DNA of 11,825 bases from DATJXG01 sp035500455. GTDB taxonomy: Bacteria; Acidobacteriota; Terriglobia; Terriglobales; Acidobacteriaceae. Each line of letters begins with the position of its first letter. Positions within the stretch are counted from its first letter, which is position 1. A program made the translations under genes and the position numbers. Positions 1-5,866 of this stretch are shown piece after piece. The stretch is taken from the NCBI GenBank assembly GCA_035500455.1, contig DATJXG010000291.1, positions 1 to 11,825 on the forward strand, in the 5' to 3' direction. Below the pieces are notes generated by a model, which was given only the letters and a program-made list of their open reading frames with translations, was not told the origin of the DNA and did no database searches.

Positions 1-467
1 AATTCGTTGAAGCCCTGCTCCGCCCGCTTGGGTTCGTTGAGGTCGTCCTTGTAGATTTCGGCGATGGCGAATAACGCCTGGAAGCGGTAGGGGCTGCTGG
101 GGTATTCGTCGCGCAGGAACTCGTACTGGCGGATGGCGGACTGCAGCGCCTTACGGTCCTCGAAACGGCGGCCCATTTCGGCCATCACTTCGGCGGCGTT
201 AGCCACGCCCGCGGATGCGGCTCCGGCGGTGGGCGCGCCGAGATAGACTTCCCGGTAGGCGGAGATTACCCGCTCGTAGTCATGCCGGGTGCGCTGGGGC
301 GATGGGCGCTGGTTCAGAGCATCCCGTAAGCGGTCCGCGGCTGCAAACTGGGAACGCGCCCAGGCAGCGGACTTGCGGCGCGCCTGCGCACACGTCCCCG
401 GCAGGGTGAGCAGAAGCACAACTGCCCCCCAGAGCAACGCGCGTTGCCTTGCGGCTGAATTGTTCAA
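1..467 (-). CDS. Secreted TPR-like protein, probable N-terminal part of an N-acetylmuramoyl-L-alanine amidase (partial)
   Basis: The minus strand is open from about 467 to the left edge (155 codons visible; the C-terminus is outside). I chose the TTG at 467-465 because it gives a classic signal peptide: a short polar and basic N-region, a hydrophobic core (LLWGAVVLLLTLPG) and an AQA-type cleavage site near residue 28. No ATG lies between this point and the in-frame TGA of the upstream gene. An AAGGA sits only 1 nt before the TTG, so the start is not certain. The mature part is helical, with TPR-like text such as YEFLRDEYPSSPYRFQALF and AEIYKDDLN. From memory, Acidobacteriota amidases (peptidoglycan hydrolases, periplasmic) carry this kind of N-terminal region ahead of the catalytic domain, but no catalytic residue is visible here. 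It lies 48 bp downstream of the lytic transglycosylase, so the two are probably co-transcribed. Other TPR lipoproteins of the BamD/YbgF type are the main alternative. Confidence 0.6.
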   Translation of the reverse strand, partial: MNNSAARQRALLWGAVVLLLTLPGTCAQARRKSAAWARSQFAAADRLRDALNQRPSPQRTRHDYERVISAYREVYLGAPTAGAASAGVANAAEVMAEMGRRFEDRKALQSAIRQYEFLRDEYPSSPYRFQALFAIAEIYKDDLNEPKRAEQGFNE

Positions 468-515
468 GTCCTTGCCCGTAATCGCTGTATTGCTCTCCGG
501 CTGAGAATCGCGCCC

Positions 516-1340
516 TCAGTCGGTATTTGTGATGTAGAGCACGCCCCTGGCATCCCGTTCCACGTGCACCGGATCCCGCCTCATGCCGAAGAAGCCGACG
601 TTGTTCGTGGACCCTCCGGAGTAGAGATCGGTGATGCGCTTCACGTAGTTGCGGGTCTCGGCGTAGTGCGGAATCCCCGCGCTGCGGGCTACCGCTCCCG
701 CGCCCGCGTTATAGGCTGCCAGGCTCAGGCGGATGTCTCCGCCGTAGCTCTCCATCAACTGCTTTAGATGCCGAACCCCGGCGTCGATGTTTTGTTCCGG
801 GTCGAACGGGTTCTGCACGTTTAACTGCCGCGCAGTCTGTGGCATAAGCTGCATCAGCCCCATGGCTCCCTTGCGGGACACGGCGTTGGGGTTGAAGTTA
901 GACTCCACTTTCACCACTGCCCGCACCAGGTTCGGATCCACGTTGTGCCGAGCCGCCGCTTCCTCAATGGCGGTGTTGACCTCGGCCGGCGTGAACGTCC
1001 TGCGGCTCAGGATCTGGTTCGGACTCCGCTCCAGATACTGATTCACCTCCGCCGCCGCCGAATGCGCCGCCCGGATGGTCACTCCGGGTAAGGTGCGCAC
1101 CGGCTTATAGCGGTGTTCGCTGGAACTCCAATAGACCAGCGTACTTTGCTGGGCCACGGGGGCCGCCCGCCGTTTGGCCGGGGCCGGCGACACGGAATCG
1201 TTGGTATAGACCGTGTGGCCGCCGTCGTCGGTGGATGCGTTGATGCTGCCCAATTCGGCTTCTGCCTGCACGTATGGCGTGGTGAGGAGTGAGGTCGCGA
1301 TTACGGTTGCCATCAGGGCGAGTTGCAGGTGCTTTCGCAT
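516..1340 (-). CDS. Secreted lytic transglycosylase, SLT domain
   Basis: This is a periplasmic peptidoglycan lytic transglycosylase of the Slt70/MltC-like SLT family (family 1), which cleaves the MurNAc-GlcNAc bond to give 1,6-anhydroMurNAc ends. Starting at the ATG at 1340 (MRKHLQ), the protein is 274 aa with a signal peptide ending near YVQA. An upstream in-frame ATG at 1355, preceded by GGGAG, is a possible alternative; the further TTG at 1373 seems unlikely. The SLT domain fills roughly residues 130-240. It has the catalytic Glu in VKVESNFNPNAVS, followed by GAMGLMQLMP and the conserved AAYNAG. Short motifs resembling DUF4124 (GGHTVYTND near the N-terminus and RGVLYITNTD at the C-terminus) flank the catalytic domain. 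It is the first gene of a minus-strand pair with the amidase-like gene, reading from a promoter near 1433-1461. Confidence 0.93.
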   Translation of the reverse strand: MRKHLQLALMATVIATSLLTTPYVQAEAELGSINASTDDGGHTVYTNDSVSPAPAKRRAAPVAQQSTLVYWSSSEHRYKPVRTLPGVTIRAAHSAAAEVNQYLERSPNQILSRRTFTPAEVNTAIEEAAARHNVDPNLVRAVVKVESNFNPNAVSRKGAMGLMQLMPQTARQLNVQNPFDPEQNIDAGVRHLKQLMESYGGDIRLSLAAYNAGAGAVARSAGIPHYAETRNYVKRITDLYSGGSTNNVGFFGMRRDPVHVERDARGVLYITNTD

Positions 1341-1673
1341 AGCCGGGTAGAGCATTCTCCCGCGCGGACACAAAAATTCCCCGCGCTTTCCTACCCGGAA
1401 CCTGACGGAGAACCCTTTGCCAGAGTGATTCGATTATAGGCGGGGGCGGAGGGGGGAACAATGTATCCGAGGGGAGTTGAACCACCGAAGGTAATCTTGG
1501 TAACCATCCGAAAATAATGGGTTTAAATCAACGCCTTCCTACCGCCGAGATCGCACAGCAAGCGGTGCAATGAACCTTCCAGGAACTTGAACCTCCTTGA
1601 GGATCGGCGATGGCGTTTGGAGTTCGGAGGCATTGGTGGGATTATTGGACGCGGATAGGCAAGGCGGCCTGAG
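1341..1673. other. Divergent intergenic region between the transglycosylase and the oxygenase pair
   Basis: This gap holds the minus-strand promoter at 1433-1461. I looked for a promoter reading right toward the small membrane protein and found none convincing. There is no tRNA-like fold, repeat or further gene that I can support. Confidence 0.5.
1433..1461 (-). promoter_or_regulatory. Predicted sigma70-type promoter of the lytic transglycosylase gene
   Basis: Read on the minus strand, TTGTTC (1461-1456) is followed by exactly 17 bp and a perfect TATAAT (1438-1433). The -35 box matches the consensus at only 3 of 6 positions, but the -10 box and spacing are ideal. Transcription would start near 1426, leaving a leader of about 85 nt before the ATG at 1340. 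The spacer is an unusual pyrimidine and G+C tract, C-rich on the coding strand. Confidence 0.55.
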
Positions 1674-2003
1674 TTGAGATCTCGAGGATCACAAGTGGTG
1701 CTGCTACTGGTGGCTGGATTCCTGGCTATGGTGGCGGCGTCTTCATGGTTCTCCTACGTGGCGCAGGGAATCGCTTACGGCGACCTGGCTGGCGTGCCGG
1801 GTCGGGAGCGGGATCTTGCGGCAATCGCATCCCACGCCCGGTTGGCATTGAAGATCGCGGCTTCTTCTGAGGCACTTGGTATAGCCGCACTGTGCTGGGC
1901 TTTTACTGCAGCCTTCAAACCGACCTGGCTTAGAGCCTGCTTTGCCTTAGGATTGGCTTGTCTTGCGGATGTCTGCACCCTTGCTATTGTGCGAGGATTG
2001 TGA
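1674..2003 (+). CDS. Small membrane protein of unknown function, upstream of the Rieske oxygenase
   Basis: This is a 109-aa protein with hydrophobic segments at about residues 7-28, 60-82 and 87-107, so it probably spans the inner membrane two or three times. The family is not recognised. The listed start is a TTG, which gives a basic N-terminus (MRSRGSQ) before the first membrane segment. A GTG at 1695 is the main alternative, with GAGG 7 nt before it. The hydrophobic periodicity and position favour a real gene. Its TGA (2001-2003) overlaps a GTG (2000-2002) in the oxygenase frame, and the oxygenase ATG is only 38 bp further on. The two are therefore likely one transcript, and this protein may anchor or assist the oxygenase, which is inference only. 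Confidence 0.6.
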   Translation: MRSRGSQVVLLLVAGFLAMVAASSWFSYVAQGIAYGDLAGVPGRERDLAAIASHARLALKIAASSEALGIAALCWAFTAAFKPTWLRACFALGLACLADVCTLAIVRGL

Positions 2004-2041
2004 AGATTGATTCGACTTTCCGTTCCCCGACTGAAAAATCG

Positions 2042-3160
2042 ATGACGACTGAGTTAGAAGCTCCCCAGCGACAAACCCCGGATTCCCTGATGCTTTTCGG
2101 CTTCTGGTATCGGGCGCTGCCCGGCGACCAGTTAGGTCCGGGCAAGTTGCAGCGCACCATGCTGCTGGAAACTCCTCTGGTGATCGGCCGAGACCTTGAA
2201 GGTAAGCCCTTTGCCTTGCACGATGCCTGCCCCCACCGCGGCATGCCGCTTTCCTGCGGCTGGTTTGACGGCCAGCAGGTGGAGTGCAGCTATCACGGAT
2301 GGAGATTCGACGCTCACACAGGCCAGTGCCGGCTGATCCCCTCGCTGACCGCCGACCAGACGCTGAAAGTGGACCGAATCTATGCGGGCAGCTATGCCTG
2401 CGAAGAGCGCGACAGCTACATCTGGGTTTTCATCCCCGATCCCGGGCCGGCGGGCGCGGGCTTCGCCAAGGCAGCCGAGCCGCCATTTTCCGTTCCTCAG
2501 ATTGAGAAGTTCAGCGGCAAGTACAAGACCGCTTGCCTGACCGCCGATATGCCGGTAAGCGTGGACCACGGCATCATCGGCCTGATGGACCCGGCGCATG
2601 GGCCCTTTGTGCACCAGGCGTGGTGGTGGCGCACCCGCCACAGCATTCATGACAAGCAGAAGAATTTCGAGCCCATCCTCAACGGCTTCCGCATGAGCGC
2701 GCATACGCCCAGTTCTAACAGCGCGCCGTACAAACTACTGCGGCTCTACGCCGACTCGGATTCCATCACCACGACCATTGACTTCGTGCTGCCCAACCTG
2801 CGGAGCGAGACTATACGCGCGGGAAAATACTGGTTTTCTTCCCTGACCACCGTCACTCCCATTACGCGCACGCAGTGCCGCATCGACGTGGTCGCCTGCT
2901 GGAATATCTTTCGCTGGGTGCCGTTCGGGCCGTCGCTGCTGAAGTTTGTGTTCGCGAAGTTCGTGGAGCAGGACCGGCGCACCATGGAACTGCAGGCCCA
3001 CGGTTTGAAGCACAACCCGCACATGATGCTGATCGATGATGCCGATCGCCCGGCGAAATGGTATTTCGGATTGAAGGCAGCGCACCTGGAAGCGAAGCGG
3101 ACCGGCGGAGAAATGGTAAATCCGTTAGCCGCGCCGGTGACCCTGAAGTGGAGAAGCTAG
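2042..3160 (+). CDS. Rieske non-heme iron oxygenase (aromatic ring-hydroxylating dioxygenase alpha-subunit family)
   Basis: This 372-aa oxygenase has an N-terminal Rieske [2Fe-2S] domain with C63-P-H65 and C82-S-Y-H85 separated by 16 residues, the standard CxH-X16-CxxH pattern. The catalytic domain has the mononuclear iron motif D183-xx-H186-xxxx-H191 (LMDPAHGPFVH). D311 in VEQDRRTMEL is the probable third iron ligand. Members of this superfamily use O2 and electrons from a reductase or ferredoxin to hydroxylate, demethylate or desaturate aromatic and other hydrophobic substrates. The length and lack of a beta-subunit gene suggest a single-type (VanA/PaO-like) enzyme; the substrate cannot be read from the sequence. 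No reductase gene lies nearby. The ATG at 2042 has no clear Shine-Dalgarno. A GTG at 2000, overlapping the upstream stop and preceded by GAGG, would add 14 residues and allow translational coupling. Confidence 0.92.
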   Translation: MTTELEAPQRQTPDSLMLFGFWYRALPGDQLGPGKLQRTMLLETPLVIGRDLEGKPFALHDACPHRGMPLSCGWFDGQQVECSYHGWRFDAHTGQCRLIPSLTADQTLKVDRIYAGSYACEERDSYIWVFIPDPGPAGAGFAKAAEPPFSVPQIEKFSGKYKTACLTADMPVSVDHGIIGLMDPAHGPFVHQAWWWRTRHSIHDKQKNFEPILNGFRMSAHTPSSNSAPYKLLRLYADSDSITTTIDFVLPNLRSETIRAGKYWFSSLTTVTPITRTQCRIDVVACWNIFRWVPFGPSLLKFVFAKFVEQDRRTMELQAHGLKHNPHMMLIDDADRPAKWYFGLKAAHLEAKRTGGEMVNPLAAPVTLKWRS

Positions 3161-3228
3161 GGTAGCGCCGGCGTGCCGCCGTCAGCCTGACCCGCTAACG
3201 AGTTGTGAGAATTACTCTGCATCGCGAC

Positions 3229-3314
3229 TGTCATCTCGAGCGAAGCGAGGGGCCTGCAGCAGGATTCGCTGGGGGTTGCAGATTCCTCGTCGCCTTTGGC
3301 CCCTCGGAATGACA
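3229..3314. repeat. Dispersed-type palindromic repeat in the convergent gap
   Basis: The left end starts TGTCATCTCGAGCGAAGCGAGG and the right end closes with CCTCGGAATGACA. GAGGGGCC on the left pairs perfectly with GGCCCCTC on the right, and the TGTCAT tips pair with ATGACA. The left arm carries extra bases (CGAAGCGAG) that the right arm lacks. It lies between the converging Rieske oxygenase and SpoIIAA-like genes, where its RNA hairpin could end transcription from either side. The tip sequence matches the larger palindrome at 3854-3954, so both belong to one repeat family. Confidence 0.7.
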
Positions 3315-3334
3315 ATACGTTGGGGCCCACGAGT

Positions 3335-3697
3335 TTACTTCTCCACCAGCCAGTCCAGCGCCGCTTCCCGCGTTTCAAATAGGGGAATATCACGCTGCGA
3401 GAAGCTCTTGAAGTTCTCATAGAAGACCTTGGGCAGAGTGGCCGTCCCCACCCACGCCGAGCGCTTCACGTAAGGGCGGTCGAGGGTCAGCACTTTCTTG
3501 ATTTGCTGGGCCACTTCCTTATCGACTTGCGCATCGGTGAAGTCGGCGAGGCTGAGCACGGAATTGCGAGGCTGCCGGGCGACAGTTGCCTGAATCTGGT
3601 CGAGAAGGGCGAGCATGTCCCGCTTGGGGCAGCGGGTGAAGTCAACCAGCAGAACGGATTCGCCCTTATGCTTGATAAAACCGAGGCGGTCGTCCAT
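3335..3697 (-). CDS. SpoIIAA/STAS-like domain protein
   Basis: This is a small soluble protein of 120 aa. I chose the ATG at 3697 because AGGAG lies 6 nt before it; a longer reading from 3751 would run through the promoter region. Features visible: an N-terminal strand (SVLLVDFTRCP), a helix (DMLALLDQIQATVARQ), a second strand (SVLSLADFTDAQVD), the stretch RPYVKRSAWVG at 74-84, and a C-terminal FETREAALDWLVE. The alternating strand-helix pattern and the final 'treeAldWL' motif are typical of SpoIIAA-like/STAS-SEC14 fold proteins. Their molecular roles are mostly unknown, with phospholipid or protein binding suggested for relatives. It is a single-gene transcription unit convergent with the Rieske oxygenase. 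Family assignment is by pattern, not by search. Confidence 0.75.
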   Translation of the reverse strand: MDDRLGFIKHKGESVLLVDFTRCPKRDMLALLDQIQATVARQPRNSVLSLADFTDAQVDKEVAQQIKKVLTLDRPYVKRSAWVGTATLPKVFYENFKSFSQRDIPLFETREAALDWLVEK

Positions 3698-3742
3698 AAC
3701 CAACTCCTGCGAGTGATCGCAGACCCTGGAGTGACATGAAGC

Positions 3743-3771
3743 ATAGTACACCGCGCTGGGGACTTTGCTAA
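3743..3771 (-). promoter_or_regulatory. Predicted promoter of the SpoIIAA-like gene
   Basis: On the minus strand, TTAGCA (3771-3766, 4 of 6 to consensus) and TACTAT (3748-3743, 5 of 6) are separated by exactly 17 bp. Transcription would start near 3736, giving a leader of about 40 nt that contains the AGGAG site and the ATG at 3697. Confidence 0.55.
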
Positions 3772-3799
3772 ACGAAGTCCAGATGAAGCACTATTGGCT

Positions 3800-4027
3800 T
3801 GGCAGCCTGTGGTGAAAGTCGGAGTGCAGCGGGCGGGCGGCACTTTTCATGAATTGTCATCCCGAGCGAAGCGAGGGATCTGGGTTTGTGCCGGACGCGA
3901 AAGCGTGGCCGCGCGGGCAAGAACCTAAATCCCTCGCTTTGCTCGGGATGACAAGGAGAGAGGGGATGACAAGGTCTGGTGAATTTGAGGATGAATAGAG
4001 GATTCTCACTTTCACCACGGGCTGTCA
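3800..4027. repeat. Nested inverted-repeat (MITE-like) element
   Basis: An outer imperfect inverted repeat joins 3800-3819 with 4008-4027 (18 of 20 paired; core CAGCCTGTGGTGAAAGT against ACTTTCACCACGGGCTG). Inside it sits a second palindrome, 3854-3879 with 3929-3954, with 25 of 26 paired. That inner stem continues more weakly toward an ACGC-GAAA-GCGT tetraloop hairpin at 3895-3906. No target-site duplication was recognised outside the outer arms and there is no transposase. The inner palindrome belongs to the TGTCAT(C/T)C-CGAGCGAAGCGAGG family also seen at 3229-3314. A minus-strand reading frame runs through the element but is only repeat sequence. Confidence 0.65.
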
Positions 4028-4033
4028 TGTTCC

Positions 4034-4063
4034 GATAAATCGCATCTTGATAAATCGCATCTT
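4034..4063. repeat. Perfect 15-bp tandem duplication
   Basis: GATAAATCGCATCTT occurs twice in immediate succession (4034-4048 and 4049-4063) and is followed at once by AAGGAG. It lies in the leader or promoter region of the small gene at 4091. Confidence 0.95.
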
Positions 4064-4090
4064 AAGGAGTTGGATGACGGAGAAACCATC

Positions 4091-4285
4091 ATGACCGGCA
4101 AGGATCAGGACCAGGGCAAAGGCGCGGTGGAGCAGGAAAACCACTCCGACAAGACAAACACTTCCCTGCAGGGCCAACTTGGCCACCGGACGGACAATCC
4201 GCTGGTGAAAGCGAACGACAGCGATTTTCCCGAGCCAGGCGGCAACCCGGAGCACAGCGGGGAACCGGAAGCGCCCAAAAAATAA
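4091..4285 (+). CDS. Small hydrophilic protein of unknown function (64 aa)
   Basis: The protein is rich in D, E, K, N, Q, G and P, has no hydrophobic segment, and is probably disordered and cytosolic. Motif-like text includes GHRTDNPLVKANDSDFPEPG and ends PEHSGEPEAPKK. The ATG at 4091 was chosen because ACGGAG lies 8 nt before it. A TTG at 4070 abuts a better AAGGAG but leaves no spacing. A six-codon frame (ATG 4074, MTEKPS) uses that AAGGAG and stops with TGA overlapping the ATG at 4091 (ATGA), so translation could be coupled. It converges on the diguanylate cyclase gene. I recall similar short acidic proteins in Acidobacteriota, but I cannot name the family. Confidence 0.6.
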   Translation: MTGKDQDQGKGAVEQENHSDKTNTSLQGQLGHRTDNPLVKANDSDFPEPGGNPEHSGEPEAPKK

Positions 4286-4302
4286 TCTGCATGGAAGACT
4301 GC

Positions 4303-4377
4303 CGCGGATTCACGCTGATTTCGTGGATCGACTTCTCTTCCTGGATCTGAATCAGCGTTCATCCGGGTGTATCCGCG
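4303..4377. repeat. Composite inverted repeat in a convergent gap
   Basis: CGCGGAT (4303-4309) pairs with ATCCGCG (4371-4377), and CGCTGATT (4313-4320) pairs with AATCAGCG (4350-4357). The right side carries an extra segment (TTCATCCGGGTGT). This is the common 'AATCAGCGTTCATCCGCG' type intergenic repeat, often mistaken for protein. It lies between the converging 64-aa gene and diguanylate cyclase gene and may serve as their shared terminator. Confidence 0.6.
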
Positions 4378-4403
4378 ATGGATTTGAGGTTGCGGGCGTC
4401 TGC

Positions 4404-5483
4404 TCACCTGCCGGCAGCCGCGGCCTTCTTTTTCGTTGTCTGTTTTTCCCTGTACATGGCGCTGTCGGCGTGTTCGATCACTTCCTGCATGGTTTCGCCC
4501 GGATGCCACTGCGCTGTGCCGACCGACGCGTCCACGAACACCTTCACGTCTCCCTTGGCGGCACCCGGCTTGAGAGTGTAGTCGCCGAAGACCCATTTGC
4601 GAACCCGGTCGATCAGCCCGTTCGCAGTGGCAAGATCGCAGTCCAGAACGACGATGAACTCATCGCCACCCCAACGTCCGGCAGTGCCGGAGGATGACAG
4701 GTTCGAACGCAATTCCTGGGCGAACTGCTTCAGCAGGCTGTCGCCGGCCAGGTGTCCGTGGGTATCGTTCACTTTCTTGAGCCGATTGAGGTCCAGCATG
4801 ACCACACAAAAAGTCTGCTGCTGCGCGATCCGCGCCTCAATCCGTTCCTCGATATTGCGGCGGTTGGCCAGTCCGGTCATGGCATCCCGCAGCGCCAGTT
4901 CCTCCACCGCCTTGAGCCGGGTCTCGTAGGTGGAGACTTCCGCGCGCAGCTGTGCCACCGAATTCTTGCTGTCTTCCGCCATCCGGTCCACGTAATTTTT
5001 CAGTTCGGATGCTCGTTGTACCAGCGAGGTCCGGATCTGGGTCAGATCTTCCAGGTTGGCGATGGTGCGCAGGCGGGTGGTGAACTCGGTGAACTGGTTG
5101 GTATAGCGCTGGTCGCGTTCCCCCACGGATTGGGCGGTGTGCGCCAGCATGATGAGCAACTCTTTCACCTCTTTGGCCTTGGCCTTGAAATAATCCTCCG
5201 AGCGCCCGCCCCACTGCTGCAGGAGTTCCTCCACGCGAGCTTCGGTCTGTGCTATGAGCGTGGGCGTAAGGTCGCCGCAGAGCCCCGGCTCCAGGCCGGC
5301 CAGGGATTGTTGCAGGTCGGTGCCGACTCCCGGGCATGCGCGGGCTCCACTCTTTCCCATGGCGCGCAAGGCCGAGCGGTAAGACTGCAGGATGACCAAT
5401 GCCAATTCGTTCGACTCGGGAACTGCTTTGGCCGAGCCTGGCTCAGTCCTTTCCATCTCCAGATACTTCTTCAGGGAAATCAC
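4404..5483 (-). CDS. Soluble diguanylate cyclase (GGDEF domain)
   Basis: This 359-aa enzyme is expected to condense two GTP into cyclic di-GMP in the cytoplasm. The GGDEF domain starts with DAMTGLANRR (200-209), continues with the metal-binding stretch DLNRLKKVND (231-240) and THGHLAGD, and contains an intact RWGGDEF (GGDEF at 272-276). The DASVGTAQW and ADSAMYREK motifs follow. The usual RxxD inhibitory site, nine residues before the first Gly, is replaced by S..G, so product inhibition at that site is unlikely. Residues 1-120 are helical with no known sensor domain or membrane segment, and 120-195 look like a helical or coiled-coil linker. The start is a GTG at 5483, with AGGAGA 7 nt before it. 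The C-terminus is a basic and alanine-rich tail. The leader carries two stem-loops (see 5517-5594). Confidence 0.93.
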   Translation of the reverse strand: MISLKKYLEMERTEPGSAKAVPESNELALVILQSYRSALRAMGKSGARACPGVGTDLQQSLAGLEPGLCGDLTPTLIAQTEARVEELLQQWGGRSEDYFKAKAKEVKELLIMLAHTAQSVGERDQRYTNQFTEFTTRLRTIANLEDLTQIRTSLVQRASELKNYVDRMAEDSKNSVAQLRAEVSTYETRLKAVEELALRDAMTGLANRRNIEERIEARIAQQQTFCVVMLDLNRLKKVNDTHGHLAGDSLLKQFAQELRSNLSSSGTAGRWGGDEFIVVLDCDLATANGLIDRVRKWVFGDYTLKPGAAKGDVKVFVDASVGTAQWHPGETMQEVIEHADSAMYREKQTTKKKAAAAGR

Positions 5484-5516
5484 CGTTCGTTCTCCTGTGT
5501 CCGTATCCTGCTGGTA

Positions 5517-5555
5517 AAAAGGCGGACGAACCGTAAGGCGGCAGTCCTCGTCCGC
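5517..5555 (-). terminator. Terminator-like stem-loop in the diguanylate cyclase leader
   Basis: On the minus strand, GCGGACGA (5555-5548) pairs perfectly with TCGTCCGC (5529-5522) across an 18-nt loop and is followed by CTTTTT (5521-5516). This is the shape of a Rho-independent terminator, yet it lies only about 30 nt before the GTG start of the diguanylate cyclase gene. It could end upstream transcription or act as an attenuator. The long loop lowers confidence. Confidence 0.4.
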
Positions 5556-5573
5556 GTTCAGTCAGGAAAAGCT

Positions 5574-5594
5574 CTGGCTAGAATGCTCAGCCAG
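5574..5594 (-). other. Second stem-loop in the same leader
   Basis: On the minus strand, CTGGCT pairs with AGCCAG over a 9-nt loop and is followed two bases later by CTTTTCC. It is a 6-bp stem just upstream of the larger stem-loop at 5517-5555. Confidence 0.35.
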
Positions 5595-5812
5595 GCACCG
5601 TGGGAATGATGGCCGAACGAAATCGGCGTTTCATTGGGAAGCGATGCCTGTGAGCTATCGGCACGAGGCGCGGGAAACTTCAGGTTGGCCGGAGGTTACC
5701 TTAGATCGAAAATTGCTGGCTGTTTGCGAGTTGACGGCCGGGAGCGGCAAATGACTTATCTTGGGGGTGTCGCGTGGGCCTATCGGTCCCCTCACAGAGC
5801 GGATTCCGCCAA

Positions 5813-5831
5813 AGCCCGGAGAACACGGGCT
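5813..5831 (-). terminator. Possible terminator of the membrane protein gene
   Basis: AGCCCG and CGGGCT form a perfect 6-bp stem with a 7-nt loop. On the minus strand it is followed by TTTGG. It starts about 35 nt after the stop codon of the gene at 5867-6394. The T run is short, so termination would be weak. Confidence 0.35.
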
Positions 5832-5866
5832 GGCCCCTCAATCGCAATGTGGAACGAACGGGAATC

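Larger units (their letters stand above)
3698..4090. other. Divergent intergenic region between the SpoIIAA-like gene and the 64-aa gene
   Basis: It holds, from left to right, the promoter of the SpoIIAA-like gene (3743-3771), the nested inverted-repeat element (3800-4027), a perfect 15-bp tandem duplication (4034-4063) and a strong AAGGAG site (4064-4069). TTCACC (4011-4016), 17 bp and GATAAA (4034-4039) form a weak candidate rightward promoter, its -35 lying in the repeat arm and its -10 in the first tandem copy. Confidence 0.45.
5484..5866. other. Intergenic region upstream of the diguanylate cyclase gene
   Basis: It holds the two leader stem-loops and, at the far end, a hairpin at 5813-5831. 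I see no clear -35/-10 pair for the cyclase and no consensus of a c-di-GMP riboswitch (GEMM) or other riboswitch I know. A plus-strand frame at 5634-5951 is not convincing as a gene. Confidence 0.45.

Noticed and set aside
3768..4028. Minus-strand frame translating to HPEQSEG and SLASLGMT text
   Set aside because: This is the well-known false protein produced by reading through the dispersed palindrome; it covers the inverted-repeat element.
4105..4596. Minus-strand frame with YTRMNAD and PRNQRESA text
   Set aside because: It is a translation of the AATCAGCGTTCATCCG repeat and of an off-frame part of the diguanylate cyclase.
4752..5609. 285-codon plus-strand frame opposite the diguanylate cyclase
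   Set aside because: It lies antisense to a gene with intact GGDEF motifs, and its translation has no recognisable domain.
5483..5861. 10-bp inverted repeat CCGTTCGTTC (5483-5492) and GAACGAACGG (5852-5861) at both ends of the diguanylate cyclase upstream region
   Set aside because: It is perfect but short and does not extend; a match of this length within 380 bp can occur by chance, and no regulator is known to me that fits.
5484..5866. c-di-GMP (GEMM) riboswitch upstream of the diguanylate cyclase
   Set aside because: It would make biological sense, but the conserved GEMM core sequences are absent on either strand.
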